DNA from: Treponema sp.
Lineage (GTDB): Bacteria; Spirochaetota; Spirochaetia; Treponematales; Breznakiellaceae
Length of the DNA stretch: 5,916 bases
Assembly (NCBI GenBank): GCA_031256115.1
Contig: JAIRRF010000138.1
Span: forward strand, 1 to 5,916
Direction: 5' to 3'
Part shown: in pieces, positions 5,332 through 5,916 of the stretch
Layout: each line of letters opens with the position of its first letter
Numbering within the stretch: the first letter of the stretch is position 1
Translations under genes and position numbers: made by a program
Notes under the pieces: generated by a model
The model's database searches: none
What the model saw: only the letters and a program-made list of their open reading frames with translations
Told to the model about the DNA's origin: nothing

Positions 5332-5345
5332 ACACATGGAGGTGT
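5332..5345 (+). promoter_or_regulatory. flaG ribosome binding site inside a CsrA-like element
   Basis: The Shine-Dalgarno GGAGG (5338-5342) precedes ATG 5349 by 6 nt and settles the flaG start against the upstream in-frame ATG at 5328, whose own GGGAGG abuts it too closely. ACAC (5332-5335) and GTGT (5342-5345) can form a 4-bp stem that places AUGGAG in the loop. The segment ACACAUGGAGGU fits the CsrA consensus at 9 of 12 positions. Two more GGA triplets lie at 5323 and 5326. Confidence 0.45.
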
Positions 5346-5348
5346 ATT

Positions 5349-5702
5349 ATGAGTATTCAAGTTGCTGCTGCGGGAAACGGATTTTCTCCGGTGGAACTTA
5401 CCCAGGAAAGAGTTTCTCCGCAAATTAAAACTGAAGTAAAGGTTTTTGAGAATGCACAGGAAGCTTTGCCGAAATACCGGAATGAACCACCCCCCGATAT
5501 TATGGCAGATCTGGAAAAAATTACCGTTGCTTTTAACAAAAAGCTGAAATTCGAGATAAATCATCAATCCAGGGACGTAATGGTAAAGGTAATTGATCCG
5601 GAAACCGATAAGGTGATTAAGGAACTTCCGCCCAAAGAACTACAGCGGCTCCATTCCCGCCTTAAGGAGACTATGGGCTTCCTGTTCGATGAGCGGATAT
5701 AA
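5349..5702 (+). CDS. flaG: FlaG family flagellar protein
   Basis: This small protein of 117 residues belongs to the FlaG family, found next to fliD in many flagellated bacteria and linked to filament length; its exact biochemistry is not settled. The N-terminal half (1-50) is variable and ends in a Pro-rich stretch, NEPPPD (45-50). The conserved domain (about 52-115) contains LKFEIN (66-71), VMVKVIDPETDKVIKELPP (77-95) and a final helix (96-113), matching the family pattern of a short beta hairpin followed by a helix. No signal peptide or membrane segment is seen. It sits between flaB copy 2 and fliD, 48 nt before the latter, so it is probably co-transcribed with fliD. Confidence 0.85.
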   Translation: MSIQVAAAGNGFSPVELTQERVSPQIKTEVKVFENAQEALPKYRNEPPPDIMADLEKITVAFNKKLKFEINHQSRDVMVKVIDPETDKVIKELPPKELQRLHSRLKETMGFLFDERI

Positions 5703-5705
5703 ACT

Positions 5706-5737
5706 GGCCGGCCTGCTTAAATAACGCAGGACTGGCC
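5706..5737 (+). other. Hairpin in the flaG-fliD spacer
   Basis: CCTGC (5712-5716) pairs with GCAGG (5726-5730) and GGCC (5706-5709) with GGCC (5734-5737) across a small internal loop. ACTGGCC also occurs twice as a direct repeat (5703-5709 and 5731-5737). A G run, not a T run, follows, so it is not an intrinsic terminator. It ends just before the fliD ribosome binding site (GAGGGGGGG, 5740-5748) and could affect translation or RNA processing there. Confidence 0.35.
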
Positions 5738-5750
5738 TAGAGGGGGGGTT

Positions 5751-5916
5751 ATGTCCGATATCTACTTACCGGGAGTAAAGAGCCGGTTTAATACAGAAAA
5801 ACTTATCGAAGACCTGATGAAGGTCGAGCGAATCCCCAGAGACAGGGCTGAAAAGCAAATAGAGACTTTTCAGACCGAAAAAGGATACTGGCAGGAACTG
5901 GGACGCAGAATCAGTT
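5751..5916 (+). CDS. fliD: Flagellar filament cap protein FliD (5' part, cut by window end)
   Basis: Only the first 55 codons are present. The start MSDIYLPGVKSRFNTEKLIE, followed by a segment with LMKVERIP (22-29), matches the FliD N-terminal domain, in which a short N-terminal D0-like strand leads into a coiled-coil helix; residues 30-55 look helical and charged. FliD sits as an oligomeric cap at the growing filament tip and guides flagellin folding and insertion, so it works directly on the FlaB proteins encoded upstream. ATG 5751 is preceded by the G-rich Shine-Dalgarno GAGGGGGGG at short spacing. The reading frame is open to the window end with no sign of damage. Confidence 0.88.
   Translation, partial: MSDIYLPGVKSRFNTEKLIEDLMKVERIPRDRAEKQIETFQTEKGYWQELGRRIS

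Noticed and set aside
5328..5348. Earlier in-frame ATG for flaG, adding seven residues
   Set aside because: The GGGAGG in front touches this ATG with no spacing, whereas ATG 5349 has GGAGG at 6 nt and gives a typical FlaG start.

Overview
The window looks like chromosomal DNA from a spirochaete of the Treponema group. Two complete class B flagellins (FlaB) with the typical treponemal start MIINHN and a D0/D1-only core are followed by FlaG and the start of FliD. The order flaB, flaB, flaG, fliD resembles the flaB1-flaB3-fliD locus I recall from oral and syphilis treponemes. Base composition is near 50% GC by eye, higher than T. denticola, which would fit a gut or termite-associated treponeme. 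That last point is inference.

Layout. Positions 1-340 hold no gene. They contain a 141-nt near-complete inverted repeat (8-148), a leftward intrinsic terminator with no visible leftward gene (184-216), another long hairpin (230-273) and a near-consensus sigma-70 type promoter (304-332). Positions 341-2836 encode a complete bifunctional class A penicillin-binding protein (peptidoglycan glycosyltransferase plus transpeptidase). A sigma-28 type flagellar promoter follows its stop codon at once and drives flaB copy 1 (3015-3875). A 473-nt gene-free gap packed with small hairpins separates it from flaB copy 2 (4349-5203). A terminator-like hairpin lies between flaB copy 2 and flaG (5349-5702). fliD starts at 5751 and runs off the window.

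How the parts work together. FlaB proteins form the core of the periplasmic flagellar filament, FliD is the filament cap, and FlaG is a small accessory protein usually found beside FliD and linked to filament length. The penicillin-binding protein builds the cell wall that the periplasmic flagella turn against. It is probably an independent transcription unit, because flaB copy 1 has its own promoter.

The most interesting signal is regulatory. Both flaB leaders carry a hairpin with GGA in its loop inside a shared CAUGGAU core, exactly 24 nt upstream of a second GGA inside the Shine-Dalgarno sequence. The flaG Shine-Dalgarno lies in a similar CAUGGA element. This matches the two-site layout used by the translational repressor CsrA on flagellin mRNAs and suggests coordinated control of filament genes after transcription. 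The second unusual signal is the giant hairpin at 8-148, whose outer 30-bp stem is complete only as plus-strand RNA, because both deviations are G-U wobbles.
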